A DNA stretch of 7,650 bases from Candidatus Zixiibacteriota bacterium (GCA_003641345.1 QNAD01000093.1:1-7650), one strand, 5' to 3'. Positions 1-7,256 are shown, counted from the first letter of the stretch. Notes: generated by a model not told the origin, from the letters alone. Numbers and translations are program-made.

Positions 1-13
1 TCTTCAGTTATTT

Positions 14-18
14 AGGAG
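14..18 (+). promoter_or_regulatory. Ribosome binding site deciding a TTG start
   Basis: AGGAG lies 9 nt before the TTG at 28-30. The in-frame stop TAG at 13-15 overlaps this site, so the reading frame cannot extend further left. The first in-frame ATG is only at codon 138, far inside the protein and after the signal peptide. TTG at 28 is therefore the only sensible start. Confidence 0.8.
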
Positions 19-27
19 TTTGCGTCG

Positions 28-2604
28 TTGAGAAGATATATTATTTTTTTTATAATTCTGTTTTTACAATTTCTGAGCTTTTCCGAAATTCAGAGCAGGA
101 ACACTTTTTTTACTAAAGCTAGTAAAACTACGGATATCCCCGGTAACCCAGCTTATTGTCTTGCAGTTCATAATGTTGGTAAAATAAATTTAACAGTCCA
201 AAATAACGGGGTATTAGGTTTATATTCTATTTATGGGCAGAGTTATCAGGATTGTTTTACTGGTGAACAGATTGATTATGGTTTGGAGTTTCCCAAAGGT
301 ACTAAACTGGAAAATTTATATTACTCAACTTTATGGGTTGGTGCGATACTTGATGATGATACGGTAGTTACTACTGGACTTGATGGTTGGAATAACGATG
401 GCAGGGAGTTTCATCCTGAAGAAGCACCTGATGGGAAAATGATATTTAGGTCAATTATTGATCCCGAAGCTCCGGAATTTGAAGGGGCTGTTTCCGAACA
501 AGATTTTATTGCTGAATATACTGATACTTTAAGAGGAGTATCGCATGATTTCTTTTATTCCAGACCTCATCGTCCTTTGTATCTTAAGGTAAAACAAAAA
601 TCTTATGCTTGGTCATATCCATATGCCGAGGACATAGTTCTTGTTGATTATGAAATCACTAATATAGGTGCAAGTAATTTACATGATGTTAATATTGGAT
701 TGTTTGTAGATGCCAATATTGGTTTTAATAATGGTTATTGGAATGATGATATTTCTGGATATCTTGAAACAATACCGGTTGAGCTGAATTGCGGTACCTT
801 TGAGGACACAATAAATGTTGGCTGGACAGCAGATAACAATGGCGACCCAATAAATGGGAAATTTATTGTAGAATTAGGTGTTGATGAACCTTCGTTTTTA
901 ATCCTTCGAAAATCTGCTCCTCATTTTATTGGTACCAGAATTTTAAGAACTCCCGAAGAGAACTTAAAAAAATCTTTCAATTGGTGGGTTTCAAATTACG
1001 ATAAAAAATATGATTTTGGTCCAATGTCTTTAGCAAATTTCCGTGATTTTGGAACTGGTGGGATGGGAACGCCGGAAGGTGATAAAAACAAATATTATAT
1101 AATGAGCAATGGCGAAATTGACTATAATCAGAATTTGATTGGGACGATTAAAGACTATCATAATAGCTGGTATGTGCCGGGTAGATATACTTCTATGAAA
1201 ATAGGCAGGGGTGCCAATACTAAATATGTTATGTCTTATGGCTCGTTTGATCTTCCCTCTACTGTAACAGTTAATTTTACAGTTGCTTTTATTGGTGGTG
1301 AAGACTTACACAAACTTCCGCTTAATGGGAGTAATATTTATACAAAACCGGAGCTTTATTATAGTAATCTGGATTTTTCCGATATGGGCGAAAATGCTCG
1401 TTGGGCGGGATGGGTTTATGATAACCCGGGGGTCGATACTGATGGTGATGGATATTATGGAAAGTTCAGAGTATGTGCTACTGAATCGACCGAAGTGTCT
1501 GGTAGATGGATTGTTTCGGATGCTGATACTTTTTTCTACGAAGGAGACGGGGTGCCTGATTTTCGTGGAGCCGCTCCGCCGCCTGCTCCGTCAGTAAAAA
1601 TTATACCTGTTGTTGGTGGGCTGAAAGTCAGATTTAACGGGCACTTTTCTGAAAGATCAAGAGATTTTTTAACAGGTGAAATTGATTTTGAAGGATATAA
1701 TATTTATATGGCTCGGGATGAAAGAAAATCCAGTTATGCATTGGTAGCTACTCATGACCGTGAAAATTATGATAAATTTGTTTGGAGCAGATATTATAAA
1801 GGGGGCAAATATGTTTTATACGATGCTCCATTTACAATAGAAGAATTACGATGCCTATATGGTGATTCATGTAATGATATGAATTTTAATCCAAATAATT
1901 ATGGAATAGGTAACCTATTTAGAGTTGCTGATTCATCGTTTTATTTTGCTCCTCATGGTGGTAACACAAATAGAGGGGGAATAAATACTCCTATTAAGAG
2001 AGTTTATCCTGAGATGGAACCTATCCCGTTAAAAACCGACCTTACTACTCTTGATGATAGCTGTTTTACTGAAGATGGATATTTGAAATATTATGAATAT
2101 GAATATGTAATTGAAAATCTTCTTCCCACTATTCCTTATTATGTCAGTGTAACTGCATTTGATGTTGGTTCACCCAAATCGGATTTGGATATTCTGGAAA
2201 CATCAATAGACCAAGACGCTAAAGTTTATTATCCGCTTGCAGATACTGACCAAGTTGAAGGAGATGATTTAAAAGTTTATATCTATCCTAATCCGTATCG
2301 CATAGATGGTAATTATAGGCGAAAAGGGTATGAGGGGCGTAATGATATCCGACCAAGTTATCGAGTGAGAAAATTACATTTTGCTAATCTTCCACCTAAA
2401 TGCACAATTAGTATATTTTCTCTTGACGGTGATTTGATTAGAGAATTAGACCATGATGAAGATCCATTCAGTCCGAATAGCCGCCATCATGATTGGAATA
2501 TGATTTCAAGAAACACCCAAGAAATTGTTTCGGGTCTTTATTATTGGACGGTGGAAGATTCTGGGGGGCAAGTCCAAATGGGTAAATTAGTTGTAATTAT
2601 GTGA
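28..2604 (+). CDS. Secreted FN3-like protein with C-terminal T9SS/FlgD-like sorting domain
   Basis: This is an 858-aa exported protein of unknown specific function. Residues 1-23 form a signal peptide: RR followed by a Phe/Ile/Leu-rich core, with cleavage likely near residue 23. Residues 40-510 are beta-rich with many aromatics, including a stretch (about 200-230) that resembles a secreted beta-sandwich. D470, D472 and D474 form a DxDxDG calcium-loop-like motif. Residues about 515-715 look like a fibronectin type III module (EGYNIYMAR at 555-563, PYYVSVTAFD at 703-712). The C-terminus carries YIYPNPYR (751-758), a FlgD-Ig-like strand pattern (782-807) and ends SGLYYWTVED...MGKLVVIM. That is the form of type IX secretion type A sorting domains in FCB bacteria, so export and cell-surface attachment are inferred. 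The gene starts at TTG and stands alone: 696 bp separate it from the next gene and no clear terminator follows. AAT and GAT codons dominate, unlike the 845-aa gene. The exact role is not recognisable. Confidence 0.93.
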   Translation: MRRYIIFFIILFLQFLSFSEIQSRNTFFTKASKTTDIPGNPAYCLAVHNVGKINLTVQNNGVLGLYSIYGQSYQDCFTGEQIDYGLEFPKGTKLENLYYSTLWVGAILDDDTVVTTGLDGWNNDGREFHPEEAPDGKMIFRSIIDPEAPEFEGAVSEQDFIAEYTDTLRGVSHDFFYSRPHRPLYLKVKQKSYAWSYPYAEDIVLVDYEITNIGASNLHDVNIGLFVDANIGFNNGYWNDDISGYLETIPVELNCGTFEDTINVGWTADNNGDPINGKFIVELGVDEPSFLILRKSAPHFIGTRILRTPEENLKKSFNWWVSNYDKKYDFGPMSLANFRDFGTGGMGTPEGDKNKYYIMSNGEIDYNQNLIGTIKDYHNSWYVPGRYTSMKIGRGANTKYVMSYGSFDLPSTVTVNFTVAFIGGEDLHKLPLNGSNIYTKPELYYSNLDFSDMGENARWAGWVYDNPGVDTDGDGYYGKFRVCATESTEVSGRWIVSDADTFFYEGDGVPDFRGAAPPPAPSVKIIPVVGGLKVRFNGHFSERSRDFLTGEIDFEGYNIYMARDERKSSYALVATHDRENYDKFVWSRYYKGGKYVLYDAPFTIEELRCLYGDSCNDMNFNPNNYGIGNLFRVADSSFYFAPHGGNTNRGGINTPIKRVYPEMEPIPLKTDLTTLDDSCFTEDGYLKYYEYEYVIENLLPTIPYYVSVTAFDVGSPKSDLDILETSIDQDAKVYYPLADTDQVEGDDLKVYIYPNPYRIDGNYRRKGYEGRNDIRPSYRVRKLHFANLPPKCTISIFSLDGDLIRELDHDEDPFSPNSRHHDWNMISRNTQEIVSGLYYWTVEDSGGQVQMGKLVVIM

Positions 2605-2770
2605 ACCATCGCAGTATTATAATGAGATAGCCACGTCGTTCATTTCGTTTGATTCTTCATTATGGCAAAATTGAATTTTTCAATATTTACATAACTTGTT
2701 GTTACCCGAAAAGTTAATTGAATGATTGTGGATTATAAAAAGTTTATTGATTGATGCACATATGTTTTAG

Positions 2771-2799
2771 TATGCTTCTTATATGAAATAAGATGCATA
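2771..2799. repeat. Imperfect dyad / hairpin
   Basis: The arm at 2771-2782 (TATGCTTCTTAT) pairs with 2788-2799 (ATAAGATGCATA) in 11 of 12 positions, with one T-T mismatch and the 5-nt loop ATGAA. It lies 166 nt after the stop of the 858-aa gene and is followed by A/T-rich sequence but no clean T-run. It could be a weak transcription end or a protein-binding dyad. Confidence 0.45.
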
Positions 2800-2823
2800 A
2801 TAAATTTATTATTGGGAACACCA

Positions 2824-2920
2824 GTTCAAAAAATAAGTTATTAACTGTTTATAGTTTTGTATTATATTAATGAGAAGAGTATTACAATTAGGACATTACG
2901 TTGCTGTACTTTTTTTGAAC
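2824..2920. repeat. Separated 10-bp inverted repeat
   Basis: GTTCAAAAAA at 2824-2833 is the exact reverse complement of TTTTTTGAAC at 2911-2920, with 77 nt between. Outside the arms, CCA (2821-2823) could pair with TGG after a 3-nt bulge. The arms are A/T-rich, so chance is a real possibility. The arrangement could also be a small remnant element. Confidence 0.3.
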
Positions 2921-2970
2921 AGTTGGGGATGAAATAGTGAATTAAATTAAATAATAAATAAAAATAGGTG

Positions 2971-2999
2971 TTGACAATTCAACGTCCTCCACTTATATT
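2971..2999 (+). promoter_or_regulatory. Near-consensus sigma70-type promoter
   Basis: TTGACA (2971-2976) is followed after exactly 17 nt by TATATT (2994-2999). An A/T-rich tract at 2938-2966 sits just upstream, as an UP element would. The predicted transcript starts near 3006 and reads into the 367-aa gene at 3301. This is the housekeeping-sigma pattern, not the TAnnTTTG -7 box typical of Bacteroidetes proper, which argues mildly against that class. Confidence 0.65.
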
Positions 3000-3088
3000 C
3001 TTTGTCGGATGATAGGTGAGTCTTTCAACAGAAATGAAATGGTTTTATTAGAGCCATAACTTCCGATTTAAAGTAATCAAATACTTCG

Positions 3089-3120
3089 TTCTTAATGTGG
3101 TGATGGGGATCACTTAAGAA
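3089..3120 (+). other. Leader hairpin
   Basis: TTCTTAA (3089-3095) pairs with TTAAGAA (3114-3120). Inside it, GTGAT (3100-3104) pairs with ATCAC (3109-3113) around a GGGG loop, leaving TGTG (3096-3099) as a bulge. That makes 12 base pairs in the leader of the 367-aa gene. It is not followed by a T-run, so it is not a terminator. A role in mRNA stability or translation is conjecture. Confidence 0.4.
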
Positions 3121-3195
3121 GTACATACATAAAGGTTTTGTACATAACATTGATTTGTTAATTAAAAGTTCAATTTTCAAACAGATGATGAGTAG

Positions 3196-3213
3196 CTGTT
3201 ATATCTTTAACAG
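3196..3213 (+). other. Small leader hairpin
   Basis: CTGTTA (3196-3201) and TAACAG (3208-3213) form a 6-bp stem with a 6-nt loop, about 90 nt before the start of the 367-aa gene. A weaker 5-bp pairing (GTACA 3121-3125 with TGTAC 3139-3143) lies upstream. Alone each is weak; together they suggest a folded leader. Confidence 0.3.
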
Positions 3214-3289
3214 TTATTACATTTGGTAAGGATTTTGCTTATTGAGGCTTGATAAGGGACTAAAGGAAGAAATACTACTGAATCTTAAT

Positions 3290-3296
3290 GAGGAGG
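3290..3296 (+). promoter_or_regulatory. Strong Shine-Dalgarno close to the ATG
   Basis: GAGGAGG lies only 4 nt before the ATG at 3301, which is tight; counting AGGAG at 3291-3295 gives 5 nt. An in-frame TTG at 3307 would sit at a 10-nt distance and would also keep the signal peptide. ATG at 3301 is preferred, with TTG 3307 as the alternative. Confidence 0.7.
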
Positions 3297-3300
3297 AGTT

Positions 3301-4404
3301 ATGGCCTTGAATTTTAGGCTCCCGATGTTTTTTAGCCGTTTTATTTTAGTAATAGTAATTGGTATAGTTGTTTTGATTGCTCCTGCCAGCAATGCACAGC
3401 TTTCTGATTTAAAGATAGTAGTAGGCGATACTACTGCTATGCCCCTTGACCAAAATACGGTAATTTCAATTTATATGACCAACTATCATGATGTTATAGC
3501 TGGTTTTAATCTATGGATACAGCTTGACCGTCCGGACTTGATCAAATTTCAAATAGATACAGTAGAAGTAGTAGATACTACTTATTGGAAATGTTTGGAG
3601 TGGGACGGGTCTGTTTGTATTGATTCTATGATAAGTAATCCGCAAGATTATGATTTTACTACAGTAGATATTCACGATGTTGCTGTTGGCAACCACGATA
3701 CAACAGGTACTATGGTATCTGGATGGGAGTATGTTGATTCTCGTTCATTAAGCGGTCAGGGAAATGATATTAACATTGCCGCTTTTTCTAATATGCCTTC
3801 TCCTCCGGAAACTCCCGGTATTTCACCTCAACAGGATGGGTTGTTGATTAAAGTTTTAGCAGACGTTTTGGATGTTGATAGTCTTGAATTAGACCGTACT
3901 GTTAATTTGATGATACAGTACGATTTAGTTGATCACTTTAATTTTTCCAGAACAGATGGTTCTTCTATTGGTATAGCTTACGAACAATTTATTGATTCTA
4001 CTTGTTGGAAATGCAGTCAATGGGTTTCCAATGTTTGTATGGATTGGTATAAAGAATCGGTAATCAATGGTGATTATTCTTCCTGCGATTCTATTGAGGT
4101 CAAACCGGATTCTTCCGCATATGTTGATACTGATAAAATTATTCTTATTGATGGATCGCTTACGGTTTTAGTCCCAAGTGATTGTGTGTGTGGAGATATA
4201 AATGGAGATGACTATCATCTTTCTGATATTTCCGATTTGATGTTTTTGGTAAGTTATCTGTTTAACGATGGGGCAGAACCGCCTTATTTCTGTTGTGCTG
4301 ATGTTGATGGTAGTGGCGGTGATTTGATTGGTATATCAGATTTAACCTATGAAGTGAGTTATCTGTTTCAATACGGACCTGCGCCTATATGTAGTTGTAA
4401 TTGA
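3301..4404 (+). CDS. Secreted protein with cohesin-like region and C-terminal dockerin
   Basis: This is a 367-aa exported protein. Residues 1-32 form a signal peptide with a hydrophobic core of Val/Ile/Leu (about 14-28) ending ASNAQ, a good signal-peptidase I site. Residues 34-290 resemble a cohesin-like beta-sandwich (VISIYMTNYHDVIAGFNLWIQ at about 54-74). This region carries two matching insertions, DTTYWKCLEWDGSVCID (92-108) and DSTCWKCSQWVSNVCMD (232-248). A dockerin-type pair follows: loop 1 with D299, N301, D303 and D309/D312, loop 2 with D334, D336, S338 and D347, each followed by a helix ending in VSYLF. Cys clusters 295/297, 331/332 and 364/366 flank these loops. No YPNP sorting tail is present, so the protein is either released or held by a partner. 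A long leader and a strong promoter lie upstream, and no terminator separates it from the downstream genes. Cohesin assignment is tentative; dockerin assignment is firmer. Confidence 0.92.
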   Translation: MALNFRLPMFFSRFILVIVIGIVVLIAPASNAQLSDLKIVVGDTTAMPLDQNTVISIYMTNYHDVIAGFNLWIQLDRPDLIKFQIDTVEVVDTTYWKCLEWDGSVCIDSMISNPQDYDFTTVDIHDVAVGNHDTTGTMVSGWEYVDSRSLSGQGNDINIAAFSNMPSPPETPGISPQQDGLLIKVLADVLDVDSLELDRTVNLMIQYDLVDHFNFSRTDGSSIGIAYEQFIDSTCWKCSQWVSNVCMDWYKESVINGDYSSCDSIEVKPDSSAYVDTDKIILIDGSLTVLVPSDCVCGDINGDDYHLSDISDLMFLVSYLFNDGAEPPYFCCADVDGSGGDLIGISDLTYEVSYLFQYGPAPICSCN

Positions 4405-4430
4405 GAAATTTTGTAAGTTTTTGAGATAAA
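4401..4430 (+). promoter_or_regulatory. Possible weak promoter for the downstream genes
   Basis: TTGAGA (4401-4406) is followed after 18 nt by GATAAA (4425-4430). These match 5/6 and 4/6 of the sigma70 boxes. It overlaps the end of the 367-aa gene and would transcribe the small ORF and the 845-aa gene. The match is modest in AT-rich sequence. Readthrough from upstream is equally possible, since no terminator is visible between the genes. Confidence 0.25.
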
Positions 4431-4455
4431 TAAGAAAAATAAACCCTTAACGTGG

Positions 4456-4463
4456 AAAGGAGG
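4456..4463 (+). promoter_or_regulatory. Orphan strong Shine-Dalgarno
   Basis: AAAGGAGG is the best ribosome-binding match in this gap, yet no ATG, GTG or TTG lies at normal distance. The nearest ATG (4484) is 20 nt downstream, and the stop TAA at 4469-4471 closes that frame in between. The closer AAGG at 4473-4476 is a weaker site at 7-nt spacing. Confidence 0.5.
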
Positions 4464-4483
4464 ACGCTTAAAAAGGTATTATT

Positions 4484-4666
4484 ATGATACATGCTCATTC
4501 GAAAGAATATCTGATATTTTTTAATGTCCTCAATGTTTTTATGCTTAGGAATAGATGGCTCTCTTCCAAGGCTAATTTATTTAGAGCTTTGAGGGGGAAA
4601 GCATTAGAAATGTTAGATTCACAATTTAAACACTTCTTAAACGAAGAATTAGGAGAAAAAAGATGA
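4484..4666 (+). CDS. Doubtful 60-aa ORF coupled to the 845-aa gene
   Basis: This small ORF encodes 60 residues: a mildly hydrophobic N-terminal part (YLIFFNVLNVFML, 9-21) followed by a basic, likely helical C-terminal half (LFRALRGKALEMLDSQFKHF at 32-51). Its TGA stop overlaps the ATG of the 845-aa gene as ATGA (4663-4666), the usual geometry for translational coupling. Only a weak AAGG (4473-4476) precedes its ATG at normal distance. The stronger AAAGGAGG lies 20 nt away, upstream of an in-frame stop. It resembles no family I know. It could be a genuine short leader ORF that feeds ribosomes to the downstream gene, or simply an open stretch of the 258-nt gap between the two large genes. The overlap and the absence of other content in the gap are the main arguments for it. 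Confidence 0.35.
   Translation: MIHAHSKEYLIFFNVLNVFMLRNRWLSSKANLFRALRGKALEMLDSQFKHFLNEELGEKR
4651..4655 (+). promoter_or_regulatory. Ribosome binding site of the 845-aa gene
   Basis: AGGAG is followed by an A-rich 7-nt spacer to the ATG at 4663. The start is immediately followed by a typical signal peptide (MKRF...), which confirms it. Confidence 0.85.
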
Positions 4667-7200
4667 AACGTTTTGCGTTTATCCTAACATCTTTGTTGTT
4701 AGTTCTTTCTTTTGGGCTTGCTAATGGACAAAGCATTAGTATTGATCCTATCGCTGAATTAGTTGGTGGTAATTTACCTACCGGTAAAGACATCACTATT
4801 CCAATTCGTTTTAGCCAAAACCATACTGTAAAAGTTACTGGTTTAACTAATGGCTTTCAACTTTATTCACTTGATGGTGCTACCTGGACTTATCCGGAAC
4901 CATTAGCCAATTGTCATACTGGCGCTGTTACTGCTGCTATGTTCGACGGCGGTGTTTTCATTAATGAATTCAGTACAGATGGTGCTTTAGAAGACACAGT
5001 TGGTTTTGGTGGATTTGCAATGTTTGGGACTGGTATCCCAGTTGGATTTGATGAAGTTGTTATGGAAATTCACGTTCAGTTTGATCATTCTATGGACGGC
5101 TTACACTTCGGTGTTGATAGTTCATACTATCCTCCGGGTGGTGCATGGGCATGGGCCTCACCTGCTGGCGAAATTCAGCCTGATTTTGTAGGTGAAGAAT
5201 GGATGATTTATTTTGTCCCGGATCAAATTCCTGAATTCGTAAATCCAGGAGTATGTCCTCTTGCCATTGGTGATTTCGGTCACTGTGACGTAGTGTCTTT
5301 TGACTTTGATGCTAATGATCCTGATACTGATCCGCATGATGTTGTCTATTATGACATGTCTGCCGGACCAGGTGCAGTTGACAACGGAACCGGTGTATGG
5401 AGTTATTCTCCTTCACAGGCAGACGTTGGTGCTTTTAGTGTTACAGTAAGAGCCTATGAACTTGATGGACCAGAAGCTTTCTGTGAAATCACAGGTAACT
5501 TCACTAATATCGGTCCGTCATTTGTAGATTGTGCCGGAACTCCGTTAGTACCGGTTGGTAAAGGTAACACAGCGACTAACGGTGCTGTTGCAACCGATGG
5601 CGACTGTGATCCTATTTCCTACTCAATCGTAGGTGTAACTCCAGTTCCGAATGGAACTTACAGCATTGATCCTAACACTGGTGTCATCACCTTCAATACT
5701 CTTGAAGCTGATGCCGCTACCAATGACACTCAGTATGATTTTACCGTCGAAGTTTCTGACGGTTTAGCTACTGACCAGTGTGTTGTTAGTTTTGATGTTC
5801 TCGCTACTGAGCCTTTCCAGGTTCGTATTGAGAAAACACATCTTGCTATCCAAGGTACTCATGAAACTGTCGACATTACGCTCGAAAAAGGTTCTGAACC
5901 TCTTGGTGGTTTTGATTTCTTGATCGCTTATGACGCTTCTGCTCTGACTTTTGTCGGTGCTCTCGAAGGCGAACTTCTGACCGAATGTGGTTGGGAATAT
6001 TTCACATATCGTTATGGTGCTACCGGAAATTGTGATGGTGGTTGCCCGAGTGGTATGTTGAGAGTCGTTGCCATAGCTGAAACCAACAATGGTGCTAATC
6101 ATCCGACTTGCTTTGCATTAGAAGATGAATACACTTTGGCTGTTTTAGACTTCTTGGTAACCGATGATCGTACATTGGAATGTCAGTATGTTCCAGTCCG
6201 TTTCTTCTGGTTTGACTGTGGTGACAACACCATTTCATCCATGACTGGTGACAGCCTGTTCATTTCTCGTTATGTCTATGACTTTGACCTGATTGGTGAA
6301 ATCACTGGCGTAGCCGACTATCCGACCTTCACAGGTGCTCAGGATGTTGACTGTTTTGTTGGTGATGCTAACAAAATTCCAATCCGCTTTATTGATTTCT
6401 TCAATGGTGGTGTTGACATTGCTTGTGCCGATGAACTCGACGCTCGCGGTGATGTGAACTTGAACGAAATCGGCTACGAAATTGCTGATGCTGTTCTGTT
6501 CTCTAACTACTTTGTATATGGCTTAAGCGTATTCTGGAATATTCCAGGACAGCAGGCTGCTACAGACGTCAATGCTGATGGTCTGTCTCTGTCAGTTGCT
6601 GACTTGGTATATTTGATTCGTGTAGTTGTTGGCGACGCTCTTCCTTATCCGAAACTTAATCCGGAATCAGCTACCTATGCTGTTGACAATGGAACTCTTC
6701 GCGTAAGTAGCGAAATGGGTGCCGCTTCTGTCATAGTAGAAGGTAACACTGTTCCTACCTTGTTGGCTGACAACATGGAAATGCGTTATAACTTTGACGG
6801 CACAAACACCCGCGTACTCGTTTACAGTATGGAAGAAGGCGCCAAATTTGCTGGTGATTTCTTGAACGTAAACGGTAATGTAGTCTCTATTGAAATGGCT
6901 ACATACGAAGGTACTCCGGTAGCCGCTAAAGAAATTCCGGCTAACTATAGCTTGAAACAGAACTATCCTAACCCGTTCAACCCTAAAACAGTAATGGCTT
7001 TCGATATGGCTAAAGCTGGTAACTATGACTTGACTGTCTACAATGTAGCTGGTCAGCAGGTTTCTCAGTTCAGTGGTCAAGCTGAAGCTGGTACTGTTAA
7101 TGTTGAGTGGGATGCTTCTAATATGGCGTCCGGTATTTATTTCTATAAATTAAATACCAATAATTTCTCAGACACCAAGAAGATGGTACTTCTGAAATAA
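4663..7200 (+). CDS. Modular cohesin/Ig/dockerin exoprotein with T9SS sorting tail
   Basis: This is an 845-aa secreted multidomain protein. Signal peptide 1-22 (KR, Leu-rich core, ANG|QS). Module 1, about 24-188, is a cohesin-like beta-domain (NLPTGKDITIPIRF at 37-50). Two cadherin/Ig-like repeats follow at about 189-285 and 286-381, sharing the pattern (D)NGTGVWSYSP / PNTGVITFNT and ending in AFCEITGNF / DQCVVSFDV. A second cohesin-like module is at 385-555 (PLGGFDFLIAYDASALTFVG, 413-432). A dockerin-type pair lies at 596-660: D597-N599-N601...D609 and D635-N637-D639...D647. A short beta-domain (about 668-755) precedes the type A sorting tail (NYSLKQNYPNPFNPKT, 761-776; SGIYFYKL, 823-830; KKMVLLK end). 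The tail implies type IX export and surface attachment. AAC makes up 23 of 49 Asn codons by hand count, against 4 of 17 in the gene before it, which suggests high expression. A strong terminator follows. No catalytic domain is visible, so a structural or binding role is likely. Confidence 0.95.
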   Translation: MKRFAFILTSLLLVLSFGLANGQSISIDPIAELVGGNLPTGKDITIPIRFSQNHTVKVTGLTNGFQLYSLDGATWTYPEPLANCHTGAVTAAMFDGGVFINEFSTDGALEDTVGFGGFAMFGTGIPVGFDEVVMEIHVQFDHSMDGLHFGVDSSYYPPGGAWAWASPAGEIQPDFVGEEWMIYFVPDQIPEFVNPGVCPLAIGDFGHCDVVSFDFDANDPDTDPHDVVYYDMSAGPGAVDNGTGVWSYSPSQADVGAFSVTVRAYELDGPEAFCEITGNFTNIGPSFVDCAGTPLVPVGKGNTATNGAVATDGDCDPISYSIVGVTPVPNGTYSIDPNTGVITFNTLEADAATNDTQYDFTVEVSDGLATDQCVVSFDVLATEPFQVRIEKTHLAIQGTHETVDITLEKGSEPLGGFDFLIAYDASALTFVGALEGELLTECGWEYFTYRYGATGNCDGGCPSGMLRVVAIAETNNGANHPTCFALEDEYTLAVLDFLVTDDRTLECQYVPVRFFWFDCGDNTISSMTGDSLFISRYVYDFDLIGEITGVADYPTFTGAQDVDCFVGDANKIPIRFIDFFNGGVDIACADELDARGDVNLNEIGYEIADAVLFSNYFVYGLSVFWNIPGQQAATDVNADGLSLSVADLVYLIRVVVGDALPYPKLNPESATYAVDNGTLRVSSEMGAASVIVEGNTVPTLLADNMEMRYNFDGTNTRVLVYSMEEGAKFAGDFLNVNGNVVSIEMATYEGTPVAAKEIPANYSLKQNYPNPFNPKTVMAFDMAKAGNYDLTVYNVAGQQVSQFSGQAEAGTVNVEWDASNMASGIYFYKLNTNNFSDTKKMVLLK

Positions 7201-7217
7201 GGCTTTTTGCTTTTGTT

Positions 7218-7254
7218 CTCCGGAAAGGTTTAACCTTTCCGGGGGATTTTTTTT
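7218..7254 (+). terminator. Strong intrinsic terminator
   Basis: CCGGAAAGG (7220-7228) pairs perfectly with CCTTTCCGG (7234-7242) around the loop TTTAA. C7218 and T7219 can add a C-G and a T-G pair with 7243-7244. A run of eight T (7247-7254) follows. It starts 17 nt after the stop of the 845-aa gene, so it ends that transcript. Confidence 0.93.
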
Positions 7255-7256
7255 AA

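Larger units (their letters stand above)
2605..3300. other. Long AT-rich intergenic region with promoter and leader
   Basis: No convincing gene is visible on either strand in these 696 bases; the few ATGs are followed by early stops. The left part (to about 2930) holds an imperfect dyad and a separated 10-bp inverted repeat. The middle holds an A/T-rich tract running into a near-consensus promoter. The right part, from about 3006, would be an untranslated leader of roughly 295 nt for the 367-aa protein gene. I recognise no riboswitch class in it. Confidence 0.7.

Noticed and set aside
1283..1597. 104-codon forward ORF inside the 858-aa gene
   Set aside because: It overlaps a gene with a clear signal peptide and sorting domain in another frame, has no ribosome site, and its protein sequence looks like frame noise.
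2670..2684. Possible terminator of the 858-aa gene (ATTGAA TTT TTCAAT)
   Set aside because: The stem is six A/T-rich pairs with a 3-nt loop and no following T-run, too weak to end transcription.
3006..3300. Riboswitch for the 367-aa gene
   Set aside because: Small hairpins are present, but I see no conserved core of c-di-GMP, cobalamin or other known classes, so no call is made beyond a folded leader.
5764..6102. Reverse-strand ORF of 112 codons inside the 845-aa gene
   Set aside because: It lies wholly within recognisable Ig and cohesin-like coding sequence on the other strand; it is a shadow.
6667..7080. Reverse-strand ORF of 137 codons inside the 845-aa gene
   Set aside because: It is antisense to the sorting-domain region, has no ribosome site and low-complexity protein; it is a shadow.
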